Part shown: positions 60,422 to 64,000 of the stretch, one piece after another
How the letters are laid out: every line of letters begins with the position of its first letter
Numbering within the stretch: position 1 is the first letter of the stretch
NCBI GenBank assembly: GCA_015680685.1
Contig: MNCI01030432.1
Coordinates: forward strand, 79,614 to 143,613
Reading direction: 5' to 3'
Source of the DNA: Gnetum montanum
Taxonomy: Eukaryota; Streptophyta; Gnetopsida; Gnetales; Gnetaceae
DNA: 64,000 nucleotides
Translations under genes and position numbers: made by a program
The notes under the pieces: generated by a model
Databases searched by the model: none
The model's input: the letters and a program-made list of their open reading frames with translations, nothing else
What the model was told of the DNA's origin: nothing

Positions 60422-61480
60422 TGTGGATCAAGAACTTAGAAGGGGACTTGAATAAGTTCTCTAATTAAAATTGCACTAGCCACACAAACACACCAAATTT
60501 TACATGGTTCTCCAACTTGGCCACATCCACACTTGGAGGGTAGAATCTGTGCACACCTCCAAACTTTATTTCTTCAAAAAAATGTGGTTTGAAGGGCACC
60601 ACACCCTATACAAGATCTAAGCTCTACTTGGGAATGTTTCATCATTGCGAAACCACTTAATCTTGTAAGGTCCCAATAAGATCAAACTGTGGTTTTAAGG
60701 ATCCCACAACCTTTGCAAAATTGAGCTTTTATCCAAAGTGTTTTGATGTCGCAAAACCACTCAATCCCGTAGGATCCTAACAAGCTCAATACTAATGCCT
60801 TCTCAAAAGAAGCACATCAACCCAAAGGCTACAAGAATGAAAGGTAACTAAACTTAAAAGTCCTTGTACTTGAAGCTTAGTACAAATTACAATCAAGCAA
60901 ATGATGTTACAATGAGGAGCAAGAATAGAATTGCAAAGAATAGACAATTATAGATCTTTTGTGAACAGTGCTTGCATAATTCCCAAGAATGTAGCATCAT
61001 CTTATAGCCTTGGAGTTTCTGAACACTCCTTAGAATTCATGCAATGGCTACCAAACAATTAATGTCTTGGTCTACTTCGAAGTTGAAACATCTAACTAAG
61101 ATTGGCCTCAATTTAGGAGAGACATCTATCTAGCAGATGGGATTTCTATAGTGGAATGTTTACTGTTGGAGATAGACGTCTACTGTTTTTCCAAGATGTC
61201 TCCTTAACTTTTGAGCTTTGACTTTTGAGGCTTTCTCCTATTAATTTGCCTTCTTGGTAATCTTTGGAGCATCTTTATTTGACTTGTAGTCTTTATTTTT
61301 ATCCATGCTCTCATCTTGACCATGTAGTCTTCATTTCAACATCTTATCATAGATCTCATTTCCTTGAGTTCTCAGATCTCATTGTGGAATTCTTGTTCAT
61401 GACCTACAAAATCATTATCCACCACAAACATTCTATTTTCTCCATTTTCCTTAAGGTTTTGACATACCAAAAGGTCAACA
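60422..61480 (-). repeat. 5' LTR of element E
   Basis: It starts TGTGGATCAAG, contains GCTATAAGATG (TATA-like, near 60995, minus strand) and decayed GACATCT words upstream of it, and ends GGTCAACA. It pairs with the two pieces 17656-18030 and 48562-49252. Confidence 0.85.
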
Positions 61481-62640
61481 ACTATTACATTTGTTACACT
61501 TTCAAATGTTAACTTCTACAAAAAAATTCATTATTTCCTTTAAATGTTATTATTGTGACATATGTTGAACTTTAGTAACTAATTGTTTTTGAATAGTTTT
61601 TTCTAAGCTAATCATCCTATGGACCTTAACACCTCAACTTACCGCACTATAGTCATGACACCTTATAAATTTCAATCTTAAAAACACTCCCATATACACT
61701 TACTACTATCTCTAGATAATTTTTTTTTAACAAACCTTATATATAGTTCTAAATAATCCTCCCAAAAGTCTCAACACCAACATAAATTTTCAAATTGAAA
61801 TCTAACTACCCTCTTTAATCCAAATAAACTAATATCAATTACTATAACCAACTAACCCTTGATTACCTAGTCAACTAACATCTACCCATTATCACTACAC
61901 CTAGAGAAGATACTCAACTAACAAATAATAAATAAACTAAAATGAAAGAAAAACGTAAACAATTACAGAAAATAGGGAGAAGAGCAAATAAAAACGATAC
62001 AAAAAACCAAGGGGAAGAAACATTGAAGATAAAACAGAAAAAAAATAATAGGGAGGTTAGTGACAACACCTTACTTAAAATATCTCCAAAAAATCTAATT
62101 GATTGAGCAAGACTTTTACCTTAAAATCAAGAATATTGATTCCTAATAACAAATAGTTTGTAAATAATTTCTACTATGCTAATCACTCTAATGCCTCAAC
62201 ATACCCCCTATAACCATAAGACCTTATATAGCTCATATGGCTTACCTACTACCTTTATTAACAAAACCAAAAGCCTAACATGCTACATCCTATATAAACT
62301 ATCCTCTTACTAACTACAACACCCTCTACAAAGTTAATAATTATGCTAACAATAACTATATCCTACTATGTCCTTTGTAGCAAACACTAATATCATACTA
62401 AAGTATTCTAAAAAATTTGCATATATCCCTCCTTATCCCAACTAAAGTATACCCCTTAAAACATTGAACATGGAATCCTTCAATCATAAAAACATATTTT
62501 AAAAATCCATGTTATTGTATAGAGCACATATATCTTGCTATTGCCTCTACAAGTGGAGATGTTGAAACCCAATAGAATGACTATAACTACATTTCAAGGT
62601 ATATAGCCAACATGATAAATTAAAAGTATTATAGAAAAAA
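61481..62640. other. AT-rich flank, continuation of relic K LTR then unrecognised
   Basis: The first 35 bp complete the K-like segment split by E. Beyond about 61620 I see no open frame, repeat or RNA gene; several decayed tRNA-derived or LTR fragments could be hidden here. Confidence 0.3.
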
Positions 62641-62642
62641 TA

Positions 62643-62800
62643 ACAATGAGGTGTTAGCCTAGTGCTATGGGTCTTGGCCTGGTAATCCTAGGTCACAGGT
62701 TCAATTCTACTAGGTAGTTATTCAGTTATAAACTTCTATAAATCTTAGGGTGTACCTATATTTCAATTGTTTTGAGTCCCAACACTCCCCTATTGAAAAA
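62643..62800 (+). mobile_element. tRNA-derived SINE remnant
   Basis: GTGTTAGCCTAGTGCTATGGGTC resembles an A box region, cited at 62652-62675, and CACAGGTTCAATTCTAC at 62696-62712 matches a B box (GGTTCAANNC). The tail is unrelated to tRNA. A-rich flanks GAAAAAATAACAATG and GAAAAAAATAATGATG may be target duplications. Plant SINEs of the Au type have a similar CTTGGCCTGGTAA head. Confidence 0.5.
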
Positions 62801-62814
62801 AATAATGATGCTTA

Positions 62815-62895
62815 AACTATGACTTGAACTACTAACCTCTTAAAAATCAACAACCTCATAACGCTATGCTCTAGTAACTTAAGAATTGCACTAAA
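62815..62895 (-). mobile_element. Second tRNA-like or SINE head, opposite strand
   Basis: On the minus strand TTACTAGAGCATAGCG resembles a D-arm and GTAGTTCAAGTC a B box about 40 bp later. No acceptor stem closes, so a decayed tRNA or SINE head is more likely than a gene. Confidence 0.3.
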
Positions 62896-63142
62896 AAAGC
62901 TACACCCCACTACCCCTTACCCTAACAAACAACTATATGTAACTAAAGTATTCTAAAAAAAAGCTCCCATCCATCCGTTATTCACATGTGCGCTCCTAGG
63001 GAAAGCCCGAAATGTTGTGAGACATCGTTATTTAACCTTGCTGTATCAGTGTATCGAGTAAAGGAGAAGGAATGATTTTCATTAGTTCGTCACGCATTAC
63101 GTTGCCGAATGACGGGATCGTTGTTTTTAAAGTTAACTGAAT

Positions 63143-63352
63143 AATGGGTCAACCACATTCATCGTCGCATATTTAAAGATAAAACAGCAGGGGCTGCAGA
63201 AGAAGCTGCAGAGGAGGAGGAGGAGCCCGCAGGCGATCCTAAAATCCAAAGAAGATTGAATTACTGGCATCCTGACACAAATCACTTTATTCCTCAAACA
63301 TTGCCCATCCAACTGGTATTCCCTCCTCACTCTTTTGCAAGCATGAATTGAC
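63143..63352 (+). other. Possible coding fragment, GC-richer unique region
   Basis: The plus frame from about 63143 to the TGA at 63350-63352 is open for 69 codons with an Ala/Glu-rich stretch (AGAAEEAAEEEEEPAGD) followed by RRLNYWHPDTNHFIPQ. On the other strand a 92-codon frame (63133-63411) with a hydrophobic LLLLLCSFFCSPCC stretch is also open; it is partly the complement of the GAG-rich tract. I cannot choose between them and recognise neither. Confidence 0.25.
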
Positions 63353-63742
63353 CATGTAATCTGTTTGTGCTGCGATTGGGAGGAGCATCTTTCTGCAACA
63401 TGTGCAGCCAATCATATTTAACGACCCAACACCCGCATCAAGCATGATCGGCGTCGGTTTGTTTGTATTTTTATGTACCCGAATATCCCAACGTGTGTAC
63501 CCTCTTGAAGGTTTGCCATCCTCACCCTCATCTTACATGCCATGCGCAAATATCTATTTTTATTCGTAAGCTTGTGGCCTTCAAGCAAAAATAATGCAAA
63601 TCAGGTCAGTGGCTAGGAACGTCTCGCGTGTTCAAGAAGCTAGCAGAAAGTGTAGGATAGTTGGAATAACAAAATAAATGAAAATGCTGGGAGGAAGCAA
63701 AAACGCTAAAACACAATCAACATTTTTGGAATAATCACTGGA

Positions 63743-63859
63743 ATGGAAAGAAATGCAGAGCTTAGCAAGTACCAAGGACTTCTGCTGCTGCTGCTTCTGC
63801 TTGTCGTAGTGGCCACTGAGCTATGTAGACCCTCAAATGTAGTGAACGTGGTACTCTAG
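63743..63859 (+). CDS. Short ORF with N-terminal signal peptide
   Basis: The frame starts at 63743 with MERNAELSKYQ, then a very hydrophobic LLLLLLLLVVVA core and a plausible cleavage site near ATELC, and stops at 63859 after 38 codons. This is the form of a secretory signal peptide. It could be the first exon of a secreted-protein gene, for example spliced at a GT near 63838, that runs beyond the window, or a truncated copy. The CTG repeat within it makes chance openness possible. No mature domain is visible. Confidence 0.35.
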   Translation: MERNAELSKYQGLLLLLLLLVVVATELCRPSNVVNVVL

Positions 63860-64000
63860 TCTAGGATAGGACTGCTGCTACTGTCTATGTAAGACATGAA
63901 AAGAATGATGAGGCTGCTGCATGTAAAAATGAGAGTGCTAAGACAGGGTGAAGGTAACAAACGGAAAAGAACAACGATTGCCAAATTGATTGTCCTGCAG

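Larger units (their letters stand above)
17656..61480 (-). mobile_element. Element E: copia-type gag-only LTR element, host of the main nest
   Basis: The left LTR is in two pieces (17656-18030 and 48562-49252, 1066 bp together) and the right LTR is 60422-61480 (1059 bp). LTRs start TGTGG and end in CA. The flanking 5-bp sequences aatat (17651-17655) and actat (61481-61485) differ at one base, and paralogue 15945-16020 gives actat at this site. The interior, less element D, is only about 2.5 kb: primer site, gag, zinc knuckle, no pol. Reading direction is minus. It is interrupted by B in the 3' LTR and D in the interior. Confidence 0.8.

Overview
The window looks like nuclear DNA of a seed plant with a large, repeat-packed genome. 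A gymnosperm is plausible but cannot be proved from the sequence. Almost everything identifiable is LTR retrotransposon, mostly decayed, stacked as nested insertions. I see no intact host gene; only the last 1 kb shows non-repetitive, GC-richer sequence with possible gene fragments. Single Ns or N runs at 22838-22843, 28210, 30727, 31026 and 43027 are contig joins, and three of them create false repeats.

Left part (1-17655). Element F is a copia-type gag-only element on the minus strand, with its 5' LTR at 2079-3138 and its other end outside the window. It sits in an old minus-strand Ty3/gypsy-like relic G, which has a gag at about 3900-4490, a long coiled-coil ORF upstream of it, and a degenerate palindromic repeat array at about 8700-11060. 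A plus-strand Ty1/copia pol relic H lies at about 11838-14540.

Main nest (17656-61480). Element E belongs to the same gag-only copia family as F. Its 3' LTR was split by element B (18031-48561), a minus-strand Ty3/gypsy element with a tRNA-Asp-like primer site, gag, PR-RT-RH-INT and an extra ORF3 between INT and the 3' LTR. B's integrase was split in turn by element C (24681-42126, target duplication acctc), a 17.4-kb plus-strand element of the Tat/Ogre type with two RNase H domains. E's interior also received element D (50212-58819, target duplication acaaa), a relative of B that keeps gag and ORF3 but has no pol.

The most unusual structure is in C. Protease and reverse transcriptase are separated by a candidate 4.8-kb phase-0 intron. 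The opposite strand of that intron carries a multi-exon gene of about 940 codons: four consecutive GT-AG introns of 68-108 bp, all phase 1, join open frames, and its few stops are TAG or TGA only. B and D carry a coiled-coil extra ORF of similar length in sense orientation after pol. Four of the element families have short-word arrays in or near their promoters. In B and D a TATAAATA box also lies upstream of ORF3, and in D it has LTR-like palindromes, which suggests ORF3 had its own promoter.
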